A stretch of DNA of 64,000 nucleotides from JBBATK01 sp044228685 (GCA_044228685.1 JBGAUL010000004.1:62001-126000), one strand, 5' to 3'; counted from the first letter of the stretch, positions 8,089-17,856 are shown. A program made the numbers and translations. Notes: generated by a model from the letters alone, not told the origin.

Positions 8089-10188
8089 TTATTTGCTTCC
8101 TTCTGCGCGACGTTTTTGGTATTCCTTGACCATTTCGTCTTGAACGTTCTTCGGAACTTGAGCGTATTTCAAGAATTCCATGGTGAATTCGCCCTTACCC
8201 TGCGTTACGCTGCGGATATCGGTCGAGTAACCAAACATCATTTGCAGTGGAACTTCAGCGGTTACGGTGACGTAGCCGGCTTCAGAATCGGTACCAACGA
8301 TGATACCACGACGCTGATTAACCTGACCAATGGCCACACCCTGGAATTCTTCCGGAACAGAAACTTCAAGCTTCATGATCGGCTCAAGAACTACAGGACC
8401 CGCCGAGTTGTAACACTCACGGAAAGCCGCCATAGAAGCAAGCTTAAAGGCCATTTCTGATGAGTCGACCGCGTGTGTCGCACCGTCATTCAAGACAACA
8501 CGTACACGTTGTACCGGTTGGCCAATCAATTGACCTTCCTTGACCTGCTCAGCAAAACCCTTATCACAAGCCGGGATAAATTCGCGGGCAATAACACCAC
8601 CAACGATTTCATCCACGAACTCGTAGTTCTTGTGGTTGTCATCCTCCGTGATCGGCTCGATATAGCCTGCAACACGAGCGAATTGACCGCTACCACCGGT
8701 TTGCTTCTTGTGTGTGTAATTGTATTCTGCACGACGCGTAACAGTCTCGCGGAATGCAACCTTCGGACGTCCTACGACGACTTCGCAGTTGTACTCACGC
8801 TTGATACGCTCGATGTAAATTTCAAGGTGCAACTCGCCCATTCCCTTGATGATTGTCTCGTTGCTCTCTTCGTCACGATAAACGCGGAAGGTCGGATCCT
8901 CCTTCGTAAAGCGGTTAAGCGCCTTCGAGAAGTTAACCTGTCCTGCTTTTTCCTTCGGAGAAACAGCCAACTCAATAACCGGCTCAGGAACGAACATTGA
9001 GGTCATCGCGTAGTTCACGTTTCCGTCCGTAAACGTATCGCCAGACGCACAGTCCACACCAAACAATGCAACGATGTCGCCAGCTGATGCTTCGTCGATA
9101 TCGTGCATTTCACTTGCGTGCATACGAACCAGACGTGGAACCTTTACCTTCTTGCCATTGGCAATGTTAAAGATTGTGTCGCCCTTCTTGATATGACCCT
9201 GATAAACGCGGATGTATGTCAACTGTCCGAAACGTCCGTCTTCCAGCTTGAATGCCAGACCAACGAATGGCTTGTTCGGTGTTGATTCCAAATGCACACG
9301 TTCTTCGTTTTTGTCGCGATCCAATGCAGTGTTGTCAACTTCAGCCGGATTCGGCAAGAAGGAACAAACAGCATCCAACAAGAGTTGCACACCCTTGTTC
9401 TGCTTTGCTGTACCAACGTAAACAGGCGTAACCTGCATTGAAATAGTCGCCTTACGAACAACCGGGATCAACTCTTCAGCGGAGATCGGTTCCTCCATGA
9501 GGAACTTTTCAGCGATTTTATCGTCGAAATCCGACATTACTTCTTCGAGCTTGTGACGGTATTCCTTGGCCTGCTGAACCATATCCGCAGGAATCTCTTC
9601 CTCACGAACAAATTCACCATTGTCGCCGTCGAAATACATAGCCTTCATCTTGAGCAAGTCAACTACACCTGAAAAACGATCTTCCATTCCAATAGGAATG
9701 TTCATCATTACAGGGTTGTGATTCAACTTCTCGCGAAGTTGGTCTGCTACACGATATGGGTTTGCACCGGAACGGTCAGCTTTGTTGATGAATGCAAGAC
9801 GCGGTACGTTGTAACGACGCATCTGACGATCCACCGTGATAGACTGGCTCTGTACGCCGGCCACTGAACACAAGACTAGCACAGCGCCATCAAGAACGCG
9901 CAAGGCACGCTCTACCTCAACTGTGAAGTCAACGTGACCCGGTGTGTCGATCAGGTTGATAGTATAATCCTTCCACTCGCAATAGGTTGCGGCGGATTGG
10001 ATGGTGATTCCCTTCTCACGTTCCAAATCCATGGAGTCCATGGTTGGTCCGTTACCCTCTTTGCTACGCACCTCAATGATGCGGTGAATCTTACCGGTGT
10101 AAAAGAGAATACGCTCGCTGAGCGTTGTCTTGCCTGAATCGATGTGTGCCGAGATACCAATGTTCCGGACTTTGCTGATGTCAGCCAT
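8089..10188 (-). CDS. fusA: Elongation factor G, mtEFG1/spdEFG1-like copy
   Basis: A 699-residue translational GTPase with P-loop AHIDSGKTT, DTPGHVDF, NKAD and the complete domain II-V tail. It closely resembles the mitochondrial EF-G1 (GFM1) type, the dedicated translocase: NIGISAHIDSGKTTLSERIL, TMDSMDLEREKGITIQSAAT, VERALRVLDGAVLVLCSV, GRFGQLTYIRVYQG, ALFGVDCASGDTFTD and FGYSTDIRSVTQGKGEFTME. Note NKAD in place of the common NKMD. It is first in the ribosomal block but separated from rpsL by a hairpin terminator, so it may be its own transcription unit. EF-G identity is certain; subfamily is by remembered comparison. Confidence 0.94.
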   Translation of the reverse strand: MADISKVRNIGISAHIDSGKTTLSERILFYTGKIHRIIEVRSKEGNGPTMDSMDLEREKGITIQSAATYCEWKDYTINLIDTPGHVDFTVEVERALRVLDGAVLVLCSVAGVQSQSITVDRQMRRYNVPRLAFINKADRSGANPYRVADQLREKLNHNPVMMNIPIGMEDRFSGVVDLLKMKAMYFDGDNGEFVREEEIPADMVQQAKEYRHKLEEVMSDFDDKIAEKFLMEEPISAEELIPVVRKATISMQVTPVYVGTAKQNKGVQLLLDAVCSFLPNPAEVDNTALDRDKNEERVHLESTPNKPFVGLAFKLEDGRFGQLTYIRVYQGHIKKGDTIFNIANGKKVKVPRLVRMHASEMHDIDEASAGDIVALFGVDCASGDTFTDGNVNYAMTSMFVPEPVIELAVSPKEKAGQVNFSKALNRFTKEDPTFRVYRDEESNETIIKGMGELHLEIYIERIKREYNCEVVVGRPKVAFRETVTRRAEYNYTHKKQTGGSGQFARVAGYIEPITEDDNHKNYEFVDEIVGGVIAREFIPACDKGFAEQVKEGQLIGQPVQRVRVVLNDGATHAVDSSEMAFKLASMAAFRECYNSAGPVVLEPIMKLEVSVPEEFQGVAIGQVNQRRGIIVGTDSEAGYVTVTAEVPLQMMFGYSTDIRSVTQGKGEFTMEFLKYAQVPKNVQDEMVKEYQKRRAEGSK

Positions 10189-10502
10189 TGATGCTTCCGT
10201 GTGGAACCCTAATTGTGGTACAAATAGTTATGCGAAAGAGAAACTAATACTGTTCGTTTTTCAATCGCTGTTGTGAGCTAAGTGACAATGTACACCAAGC
10301 CTTTTTAATCAAGACTCTTAAATTACTGGAAATTTTTGTTGTGACAATACAGGATTCTACGTGCTTTTAGAGTGAAGTGCGGAAATCAGTGGCGCTTTTT
10401 CACAAGCTGAGTGGTGTAATCAGACTACCACGCACTGCTGTTTTCGTTGTTCTTCGCGTCGAATCCTTCATGAAAGCTCCCGATTTGAGATTCGAAACAT
10501 TG
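10189..10502. other. Divergent intergenic region, no gene seen
   Basis: This stretch separates the minus-strand fusA from the plus-strand LON-domain gene. I see no open frame with family similarity and no tRNA. It must hold the fusA promoter, but I could not identify a convincing one; the promoter box of the rightward gene lies at its right end. Confidence 0.4.
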
Positions 10503-10510
10503 TATTTTTG
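10503..10510 (+). promoter_or_regulatory. TAnnTTTG promoter element for the LON-domain gene
   Basis: TATTTTTG ends 17 bases before the ATG at 10528, matching the Bacteroidota -7 element TAnnTTTG. The same octamer precedes ychF, queE, sufB, tRNA-Thr and the gene at 58031, which supports it as real. No consistent -33 TTTG was found at the usual spacing. Confidence 0.55.
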
Positions 10511-10527
10511 ACGGATACGAGCACACT

Positions 10528-11172
10528 ATGCAATCTCAATCCGATACATTGTCTCTCTTCCCTTTGAATTTGGTCCTTTTTCCGGGCTCCTATATTCCGT
10601 TGCATATCTACGAAGAGCGCTACAAAGACCTCATTCAGCGATGCATCCGCGATCGGGCATATTTCGGTGTCAATCTGGTTGAAGGCACAGAAATGTCGAC
10701 GGTAGGATGCACTGCTTTTATCGTCGAGGTGATTCGAAGCTATGAAGACGGACGACTAGACATCGTCATTGTAGGCGGCCGTCGCTACACGGTTCGAAGT
10801 GTTGATGAAGATAGCACCGCGTGTGTGCAAGCTGAGGTCGAGTACTTCGACGATACCGAGAATGCTGAAGTCGACCTCGCGCTCTACGAAGAGTGCGCAG
10901 AAATGTACAACACAATCATCGACAGCATCTTCCAAGGCACTCCGGAACTGCCTTTCAAGCTGCAGTCTCCTAAAGCTGCTCCCTCATTCGTCATGGCTCA
11001 GAAGACAGGTTTGAAGCTTGCACAGAAGCAACGTGTTCTCGAAGCTCGTACCGAAAATGCCCGTCTGATGCTCCTTCGTGACCACATGAAAACTGTCATG
11101 CCTGACCTTCATACCATGAAGCAAGTGAGCACTCTGATCCAGTGCGATGGCTATTTCCCGACGCCTCGATAA
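10528..11172 (+). CDS. LON substrate-binding domain protein
   Basis: A 214-residue protein consisting of the N-terminal substrate-binding (PUA-like) domain of Lon without ATPase or protease parts. The opening LSLFPLNLVLFPGSYIPLHI and YEERYKDLI are characteristic of the family, followed by GTAF-like and GGRRYTVRSV blocks. Such stand-alone proteins are common; their role is poorly defined, possibly substrate or partner recognition. It is followed 15 bases later by folP, so the two probably form one operon read from the 10503 promoter. Confidence 0.88.
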   Translation: MQSQSDTLSLFPLNLVLFPGSYIPLHIYEERYKDLIQRCIRDRAYFGVNLVEGTEMSTVGCTAFIVEVIRSYEDGRLDIVIVGGRRYTVRSVDEDSTACVQAEVEYFDDTENAEVDLALYEECAEMYNTIIDSIFQGTPELPFKLQSPKAAPSFVMAQKTGLKLAQKQRVLEARTENARLMLLRDHMKTVMPDLHTMKQVSTLIQCDGYFPTPR

Positions 11173-11187
11173 TTAAGTCTTTCGTTT

Positions 11188-11982
11188 ATGACCTTTGCTC
11201 AACTCGTTGGTATTATCAACGTCACTCCGGATTCATTTAGCGATGGCTCTTTGTATTCCAACCGCGACGCCGCTGTAAATCACGGTTTGCAGCTGATTGA
11301 TCAAGGCGCTGACATATTGGATATCGGTGGCGAAAGTACCCGTCCAGGCGCAGAGCTCGTGCCACCAAAAGAAGAACAAGCTCGCGTTATACCGGTGATC
11401 GCAGAACTGCATCGTCTTCGTCCTTCTACTCCTATCAGCATCGATACTCGGAATTCATCTACTGCCGCACTGGCTGTCGAAGCCGGTGCTGCAATTGTCA
11501 ATGATGTGAGTGCCGGACTCTATGACGAAGCCATGCTATCAACAGTAGCATCGCTTCGCGTCCCACTGATACTCATGCACATGAAGGGTCAGCCGAAAAC
11601 AATGCAGACCGCACCGGAATACGATGACGTCGTTCGTGAAGTCTTTGACTTCCTCCATGATCGCATCGTAGCAGCAATGGCAGCAGGCATAAGCTCTGTT
11701 ATCGCCGACGTGGGAATTGGCTTTGGAAAAACCACCGAGCACAACATTGAACTATTACGTCATCACCAAGCCTTCCAGCAATTAGGTGTGCCACTGATGC
11801 TTGGTATCTCACGTAAGCGATTTATTGGAAGCATATGCGGAATCGATGACCCGGCACAACGCGACGTTGCCACAGCATTGCTTCACACCTTGCTCATCGG
11901 CTCCGGCGCAAGCTACCTCCGCGTACACAACGTGCAGTATCTTGTTCAACTCCGTCGTATTCTTGAAGCCTTTGAATTGTAG
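11188..11982 (+). CDS. folP: Dihydropteroate synthase
   Basis: A 264-residue enzyme that joins p-aminobenzoate to dihydropterin pyrophosphate in folate synthesis. Family motifs are in order: GIINVTPDSFSDGS near the N-terminus (pyrophosphate binding), DIGGESTRPGA, SIDTR, AAIVNDVSAG, LMHMKGQPKTMQ, DVGIGFGKT and GISRKRFIG. Length is typical of a TIM-barrel DHPS. The sulfonamide-target loops look intact. It follows the LON-domain gene closely and precedes a DUF1207 gene. Confidence 0.96.
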   Translation: MTFAQLVGIINVTPDSFSDGSLYSNRDAAVNHGLQLIDQGADILDIGGESTRPGAELVPPKEEQARVIPVIAELHRLRPSTPISIDTRNSSTAALAVEAGAAIVNDVSAGLYDEAMLSTVASLRVPLILMHMKGQPKTMQTAPEYDDVVREVFDFLHDRIVAAMAAGISSVIADVGIGFGKTTEHNIELLRHHQAFQQLGVPLMLGISRKRFIGSICGIDDPAQRDVATALLHTLLIGSGASYLRVHNVQYLVQLRRILEAFEL

Positions 11983-12023
11983 CCGACAATTCTCACTTGA
12001 ATTTAAACTCCTTCATTTCTGAT

Positions 12024-12839
12024 ATGCATCGTCGTTCGTCCATTATCATAATCGCACTGATCGTCATCTTTTCAATTCGTACTCGAGCAACAGAGGATCG
12101 TTTGCTCTTTAGACCACTTCTAGCAAACCCCTTGGATGCCCGCGTCGGCGTGATGGTTCAACTGCCGGATAAATCACTGCGATTAGATATTGGCCACAGC
12201 TTCGATCTGATGAGTCTGGATAGTTCGGCGTCAATGCAATGGCGAGCCGGAGGAGATTTTGCGACTTATACGAGGTTGCGCTCCGAAGGACGTCTGAAGT
12301 TTCCGGTGGAGACGGTTGATTATTACTTCGGCGTCAATACAAGTGTGCGCTGGACCGACCCCGAACTTCGTCGATCCTTGCGCGTGCGCATTGCACACAT
12401 CTCTGCCCACTTGGCCGACGGACTCGCGAATGATAGCGCAGTCATTTCTCCCAAGCCGTTCGTCTACAGTCGCGAGTTCATCGAAGCCATTTACTCATTT
12501 GAATGGACGCACTGGAGATTGTATGGCGGTTTGACTTGGGTCTTCTCCAATCATGTGCACCCACCCGCGATTCGCTTGCTGATTCCTCAAGCAGGCGTGG
12601 AGTATCGAACCCCGGTGTCGAAGGGTATTGAAGCATACGCAGCTTATGATATCAAGCTATCCGGAATTGAAAACAGTACGTCTCTTGTCCATGCAGCCCA
12701 AGCTGGTTTGGCATTTCAGCAGATGAACGGCTATCAGCTTTTGGTGGGTGCTTACTACTATCATGGACTCAGCCTTCACGGACTGTTTTATAACACAGTC
12801 GACGATTACATTGGACTTGGATTCCAAGTTAGTTTGTAA
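12024..12839 (+). CDS. DUF1207 outer-membrane protein
   Basis: A 271-residue exported protein. The ATG at 12024 gives a clean signal peptide (MHRRSSIIIIALIVIFSIRT then RA); an upstream in-frame TTG at 11997 would bury it. The mature N-terminus LFRPLLANPLDARVGVMVQL matches the DUF1207 opening, and the rest alternates amphipathic strands ending in DDYIGLGFQVSL, suggesting a beta-barrel with a C-terminal hydrophobic residue. Function of the family is unknown. It lies 41 bases after folP and may share its transcript. Confidence 0.72.
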   Translation: MHRRSSIIIIALIVIFSIRTRATEDRLLFRPLLANPLDARVGVMVQLPDKSLRLDIGHSFDLMSLDSSASMQWRAGGDFATYTRLRSEGRLKFPVETVDYYFGVNTSVRWTDPELRRSLRVRIAHISAHLADGLANDSAVISPKPFVYSREFIEAIYSFEWTHWRLYGGLTWVFSNHVHPPAIRLLIPQAGVEYRTPVSKGIEAYAAYDIKLSGIENSTSLVHAAQAGLAFQQMNGYQLLVGAYYYHGLSLHGLFYNTVDDYIGLGFQVSL

Positions 12840-12904
12840 TCTACACTCACCTCCCTGTCATAGAAGCGCAGTCTCGCTTGTTCTGCCGACTCGCTCTTTC
12901 ATCG

Positions 12905-12912
12905 TATTTTTG
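12905..12912 (+). promoter_or_regulatory. TAnnTTTG promoter element for ychF
   Basis: TATTTTTG lies 69 bases upstream of the ychF ATG, in the gap after the DUF1207 gene. It is identical to the box before several other genes in the window. A TTG lies 24 bases upstream of the box, as it also does before queE and cca. Confidence 0.5.
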
Positions 12913-12981
12913 TGGCTTGCTCAGCCAATAACCGGCTTGTAGCGAAGTATAAGGTCCTGTCTCTCACTACTATTTCAGATC

Positions 12982-14079
12982 ATGGGTATCGCTTGCGGAA
13001 TTGTCGGATTACCGAACGTCGGAAAATCAACCTTGTTCAACGCTCTCACCTCAAACAACATTGAGGCGGCGAATTATCCTTTCTGCACCATCGATCCGAA
13101 TGTAGGTATTGTGAATGTACCCGACGGACGCTTGGCTGAACTTTCGGTTGTGTATGAGACAGAGCGCACACTTCCTGCAACTGTCGAGTTTGTCGATATC
13201 GCGGGCCTGGTAAAAGGCGCTGCACAAGGCGAAGGTCTTGGCAACCAATTCCTCTCGCACATCCGCAGTGTTGACGCAATAGCTCACGTAGTGCGTTGCT
13301 TTGAAGATGACAACGTCGTGCACGTGAGTGGTGATGTTGATCCCATTCGTGACATCGGCATTATTGAAACAGAATTGATCCTGAAGGACATCGAATCCGT
13401 TGCAAAGCGCATCGACACGGTCACAAAGAAAGCGCGCAGTCAAGACAAGGAAGCAAAAGACGAGTTGGAAATTCTTCAAGCATTGCAAGCGCATCTCGAT
13501 GCCGGCAATCCTGCTCGATTCTTCGTTGCAGATACAGATTCCGCTGTCGAAGTTATTCGTGCGCTGTTTCTGCTCACAAACAAGAAGCAGATGTATGTGT
13601 GCAATACCAACGAAGATGGAGTAGCAAACGGCAATCGTCTGATTGATGCAGTTCGCGTTCGCGCTGAACAAGAAGGAGCACTCGTGGTTCCTATTTGCGC
13701 AAAGATCGAAGCGGAAATCGCGCAACTGGAAGCTGAAGATCGTGCGATATTTCTTGCTGATCTGGGAATGAAAGAGCCTGGATTAGATCGCGTCATCAGA
13801 GAAGCATATTCACTTCTTGGTCTCATTACATACTTGACGGCCGGCAAAAAGGAAGTTCGCGCTTGGACGGTAAAGAAGAACTCAACAGCTCCGCAAGCAG
13901 CCGGTGTGATTCACACTGACTTCGAACGTGGATTCATTAGAGCCGAAGTAATGAGCTACAGCGATTGGAAACGATTGGGCTCGGAAGCAGCGGTCAAGGA
14001 AGCCGGACTGTATCGCACTGAGGGACGCGATTACATCGTTCAAGACGGCGATATTATGCATTTCAGATTCAACGTATAG
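12982..14079 (+). CDS. ychF: Redox-regulated ATPase/GTPase YchF (OLA1 family)
   Basis: A 365-residue P-loop protein with GLPNVGKSTLFNALT (residues 8-22), the DIAGLVKGAAQGEGLGNQFL switch II block, and NTNED in place of the NKxD guanine-specificity motif, the hallmark of YchF/OLA1, which prefers ATP. A helical insertion (about residues 130-185) and the C-terminal TGS-like domain ending HTDFERGFIRAEVM and DGDIMHFRFNV are present. YchF associates with ribosomes and catalase regulation in other bacteria. It has its own promoter box and a strong terminator. Confidence 0.96.
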   Translation: MGIACGIVGLPNVGKSTLFNALTSNNIEAANYPFCTIDPNVGIVNVPDGRLAELSVVYETERTLPATVEFVDIAGLVKGAAQGEGLGNQFLSHIRSVDAIAHVVRCFEDDNVVHVSGDVDPIRDIGIIETELILKDIESVAKRIDTVTKKARSQDKEAKDELEILQALQAHLDAGNPARFFVADTDSAVEVIRALFLLTNKKQMYVCNTNEDGVANGNRLIDAVRVRAEQEGALVVPICAKIEAEIAQLEAEDRAIFLADLGMKEPGLDRVIREAYSLLGLITYLTAGKKEVRAWTVKKNSTAPQAAGVIHTDFERGFIRAEVMSYSDWKRLGSEAAVKEAGLYRTEGRDYIVQDGDIMHFRFNV

Positions 14080-14126
14080 AGTTACAACGGCCTCAATTCA
14101 GAGTCACAACCAAAGAAACAAGCTTG

Positions 14127-14157
14127 ATCCCGACACCAAAAGTGTCGGGATTTTTTT
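14127..14157 (+). terminator. Strong intrinsic terminator after ychF
   Basis: ATCCCGACAC (14127-14136) pairs perfectly with GTGTCGGGAT (14142-14151) across a five-base loop, followed by a run of T (14151-14157). It lies 48 bases after the ychF stop codon. Confidence 0.92.
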
Positions 14158-14467
14158 ATGACCGCGCGACAGGTCATTCGCAGCACTCATTGGTTCCAAC
14201 GATGAGCCGGAAAAGCCGGCTGGCTTATCGTGTCCAAACGCTATCCTGTCAGCTATGTTTTTTATTGTCTTCAGAGAGAATATTTGCTAAGTTGAGCAAG
14301 GGCATTGCGGTGTTATCGCAATGTGGGGAGCAACAACGACACCAACGGCAATTATTATTAGGCGAAGTACAGAGTGGGAGCACAGGTTCTGTGCTTCTTG
14401 AACTTATTTGGTCTTTGTTTTGCAATCAAATTTCCTTCCGTGTTTACATACTATTTCGGGGGTTCGC
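14158..14467 (+). other. Long leader region upstream of susC with hairpins
   Basis: No gene is seen here. The region holds hairpins AGCCGG/CCGGCT (14205-14210 and 14216-14221) and CATTGCG/CGCAATG (14304-14310 and 14318-14324). TATGTTTT near 14254 is one base off the TAnnTTTG promoter box. It likely contains the susC promoter and a structured 5' leader, but neither is proved. Confidence 0.35.
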
Positions 14468-17400
14468 ATGAATAGTACCCTTCCGCTTTGTCGTGTCCAG
14501 TCAACTATAGGACTGTGGCAGCGAACGGTTGTTTTTTGTCTGCTCGTGTTGGGCAGCTTCATTGTTTCAGAATCAGCATTCGCACAGGACGTGCACAAGG
14601 TCACTGGTACCGTCAGTGATTTCGAAACCAAACAGGGTTTGGTTGGCGCTATCGTGAAAGTCAAGGGCACCAAGGTCGGTGTCGTTGTACGCAGAAGCGA
14701 TGGCCAATTCAGTATTGATGTTCCCAAGAACTCGTCGCAGATACTCGTGATCAGCTTGGTCGGAAAGAAGACACAAGAGGTCAACGTGGCGTCGAAAGAC
14801 AACGTGACGATTGTCATGCGTAATGACGTTCTTGAACTCGATAAAGTCGTCGTGACGGCTGTTGGTATCGAGCAGGAAAAACGATCGCTTGGGTATTCAA
14901 CCCAGGAAGTAAGTGGTACACAATTGACCGACGGACGTTCTCCGAATCTTGTGAATGCCCTGGTCGGTAAAGTCGCAGGCGTTCAAATCAACTCCTCATC
15001 AGGCAGTCCGGGTGCCGCATCGTCGATTCGCCTTCGCGGTATCTCATCATTGCTAGGAAACAATGAGCCAGCTTTTGTCATTGATGGTGTATTGATTGAC
15101 AACACCGACTTTGGCTCTGCGTACAATGCTGCAACAAACGACCCAACCACAGGTCTGGGCAACTTCGTCGACGGTGTTGACCAACCGAATCGTATTCTCG
15201 ACATCAATCCTGACGACATCGAATCCATCAACGTACTGAAGGGCGCTGCTGCAACAGCTTTGTACGGTCTCGGTGCAAGTGCAGGCGCTATTGTCATCAC
15301 GACCAAAAAAGGTCACCGCGACGGCAATGTAAATATTCAATACAGCTACTCACGTCAAATGGATGAAGTGAACAAGCTGCCAGAAATGCAAACAACCTAC
15401 ACACAGGGTTTCGATGGTGGCATTCTTTATCCTTCAAGTTCGCAAGCGCTTCGCAGAACATCGTGGGGTCCGGCTTACACTGAATTACGTTACAAAACAG
15501 ACCCTACTTATCTATGGGACAAAAACGGTCGTCCTGTTTTAGCCGCAGATGCACCATCAGGCGCTAAGGTTGTGCCCTATGACAATCTGAAGAACTTCTT
15601 CCAAATCGGCGAGACGAACTCACACAGCCTCAGTATTTCTGCCGGTAATTCAACCGGATCATATCACTTCTCAGTTTCGAACCTCGGAGCCTCGGGTATC
15701 ATTCCGAACAGCAAGTTCGATCGCACGACACTTCGCTTGAATGCTGAATATGGATTGTTTGCAGACACTAAGATTAGCGGTTCTGCTCAGTATTCAAACA
15801 CCGAAGGTCAGAGAACTCAAAAGGGATCAAATGTTGGTGGTGTGATGCTTTCATTGCTCAGAACTCCAATCACATTTGATATTTCAAACGGCATCGATAG
15901 TAAAACCGATCCGGCTATGTACTATTTGCCGGATGGCAGAGAGCGTACCTTCCGTGGAACTCCTCCCGGATATGATAATCCGTACTTCACTGTAAACAAG
16001 AACGTCTACACTGATCGTACGGAACGTTGGATTGCATCGACACAACTCGATTACTTCCCGCAGAATTGGTTTGGTAAATCCTTGCTAGGTGATCTGACCG
16101 GTATGTTCCGCGTCGGTGGTGACTTCTACACGATGCGCGATCAACAAAATTTTGCGGTTGGCTCTGCGATTTCTCCAGATGGTCACGTTGCAAATAGCAC
16201 CGTTACCAGCAAGAACATCAACGTCGACTTGCTCTTTACTTTGAATAGAAATTTGAGCGATGATATCAAGGCATCTTTGACATTTGGAACTCAGTTGACG
16301 TCGATGTACGCTTATGATTACATCATTAATGGCGACGGACTCACTATTCCAGATTTTTACAATCCGTCAAACGCAGCCTCATTTACTGCAAGCTCATCTC
16401 AAACCGAGATTCGTCGCGGTGCGGGAATCGCTTCATTGAATTTGTCATTAGCCAATTATCTATTCTTGCAAGCCAATGGTCGTTTGGAGCAATCCACAAC
16501 GCTGCCTGTCAACAACAACCAATTCCTATACGGCAATCTTTCGGCAGGTTGGGTGTTTACAGAAAACTTGGGATGGAAGGAAGATGATTTCTTATCCTTT
16601 GGTAAACTTCGCGCCTCCTACGCATCAGTTGGTTCGGACGCCCCGGCGTATTCACTTACAACGCCATATGTAAAGGTCGTGCTAACCGATGGTTGGATTC
16701 AAAACGCCTTTCAGTTCCCATTCAATGGCATCTCTGGTTTCTCGCAGGCTGGATCTATTGGGAACACAGGACTTCGTCCGGAAAAACGCAATGAGTTTGA
16801 GGTTGGTCTTGATCTCAAATTCTTGTCAAACCGCGTAAGCCTTGACGTCGCTTATTACACAACACAGAACATCGATCAGATTATGCCTGCTCGTGTATCA
16901 CTTGCTACAGGCTATCAATCACTCTTGTTGAACGCAGCAACAATGAAGAACAGCGGTATCGAAGTAGTGTTGAATGCAACTCCGTATCGCGACAAAGATT
17001 TTTCAATTGATGCCGGAGTGAACTTCTCGACCTTTTCAAACACTGTTACCGAATTGGCACCTGGCATCGACAACCTGTTTATTGCAGGCTTTACCTCAGG
17101 TGCTGTGTTAGCAGTTAAGGGCATGCCTTATGGTCAGATCTACGGTGCTGATTGGTTAAAGGATAGTCAAGGTCGCATCATCGTTGGTGATGACGGTTTG
17201 CCACAAGTAGATGAAAAGCCGAAGTTCTTCGGAGCTAACATTCCGGACTTCATTCTTGGCGGAACCCTTGGAATCAATTACAAGAACATCAGCTTGAGCG
17301 CAATCATCGACTGGAAAAAAGGTGGCAAGATTTGGAACGGAACACGCTCTTCATTGAACTACTTCGGTGTTGCAAAAGCAACAGAAAATCGTGGTACAAT

Positions 17401-17830
17401 GAATGGTACTTATGATGGAATCACTATTGAGAAAGGTATCATCAAGGGTGTGCGATTCGATACGACGTCGCAATCGTATGTAACCAATGACATCGTTGTT
17501 AAAGAAGGTCTTGGTCAGAATTTCTGGGGTCCTGACGGAGTCGACAACTCCGCTTCCCCACTCATCGCTCCATTTGTAGAAGATGCCGGTTGGTTCCGCC
17601 TGAAAGAGATTCGTATCAACTACCGTTTACCAAAAGAATGGACCGACGCACTTGGAATCTTCCAAGGTTTGGACGTGTATGTAACAGGTAGAAACTTGTT
17701 ACTCATCACCAACTACACCGGTGTTGATCCGGAAACAAGTTTGATTGGTGCTAGCAACGGACAGGGTCTGGACTACTTCAACAACCCTGGCACTCGCACC
17801 TATGGTTTCGGCATTCACGCATCGTTTTAA
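14468..17830 (+). CDS. SusC/RagA-family TonB-dependent outer-membrane transporter
   Basis: A 1120-residue outer-membrane importer. The ATG at 14468 gives a signal peptide ending SESAFAQ; the longer in-frame start at 14408 is less likely. Then come a carboxypeptidase-regulatory-like domain (VTGTVSDFETKQGLVGAIVK, to about residue 100), the SusC signature LDKVVVTAVGIEQEKRSLGY, the plug (SSIRLRGISSLLGNNEPAFV and IDGV), and a long 22-strand barrel ending in an aromatic residue. It is paired with susD 26 bases downstream, so together they form a TonB-powered nutrient uptake pair; the substrate cannot be read from the sequence. Confidence 0.93.
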   Translation: MNSTLPLCRVQSTIGLWQRTVVFCLLVLGSFIVSESAFAQDVHKVTGTVSDFETKQGLVGAIVKVKGTKVGVVVRRSDGQFSIDVPKNSSQILVISLVGKKTQEVNVASKDNVTIVMRNDVLELDKVVVTAVGIEQEKRSLGYSTQEVSGTQLTDGRSPNLVNALVGKVAGVQINSSSGSPGAASSIRLRGISSLLGNNEPAFVIDGVLIDNTDFGSAYNAATNDPTTGLGNFVDGVDQPNRILDINPDDIESINVLKGAAATALYGLGASAGAIVITTKKGHRDGNVNIQYSYSRQMDEVNKLPEMQTTYTQGFDGGILYPSSSQALRRTSWGPAYTELRYKTDPTYLWDKNGRPVLAADAPSGAKVVPYDNLKNFFQIGETNSHSLSISAGNSTGSYHFSVSNLGASGIIPNSKFDRTTLRLNAEYGLFADTKISGSAQYSNTEGQRTQKGSNVGGVMLSLLRTPITFDISNGIDSKTDPAMYYLPDGRERTFRGTPPGYDNPYFTVNKNVYTDRTERWIASTQLDYFPQNWFGKSLLGDLTGMFRVGGDFYTMRDQQNFAVGSAISPDGHVANSTVTSKNINVDLLFTLNRNLSDDIKASLTFGTQLTSMYAYDYIINGDGLTIPDFYNPSNAASFTASSSQTEIRRGAGIASLNLSLANYLFLQANGRLEQSTTLPVNNNQFLYGNLSAGWVFTENLGWKEDDFLSFGKLRASYASVGSDAPAYSLTTPYVKVVLTDGWIQNAFQFPFNGISGFSQAGSIGNTGLRPEKRNEFEVGLDLKFLSNRVSLDVAYYTTQNIDQIMPARVSLATGYQSLLLNAATMKNSGIEVVLNATPYRDKDFSIDAGVNFSTFSNTVTELAPGIDNLFIAGFTSGAVLAVKGMPYGQIYGADWLKDSQGRIIVGDDGLPQVDEKPKFFGANIPDFILGGTLGINYKNISLSAIIDWKKGGKIWNGTRSSLNYFGVAKATENRGTMNGTYDGITIEKGIIKGVRFDTTSQSYVTNDIVVKEGLGQNFWGPDGVDNSASPLIAPFVEDAGWFRLKEIRINYRLPKEWTDALGIFQGLDVYVTGRNLLLITNYTGVDPETSLIGASNGQGLDYFNNPGTRTYGFGIHASF

Positions 17831-17856
17831 TCATTGAACTCAGGAGAAAAAAACTT

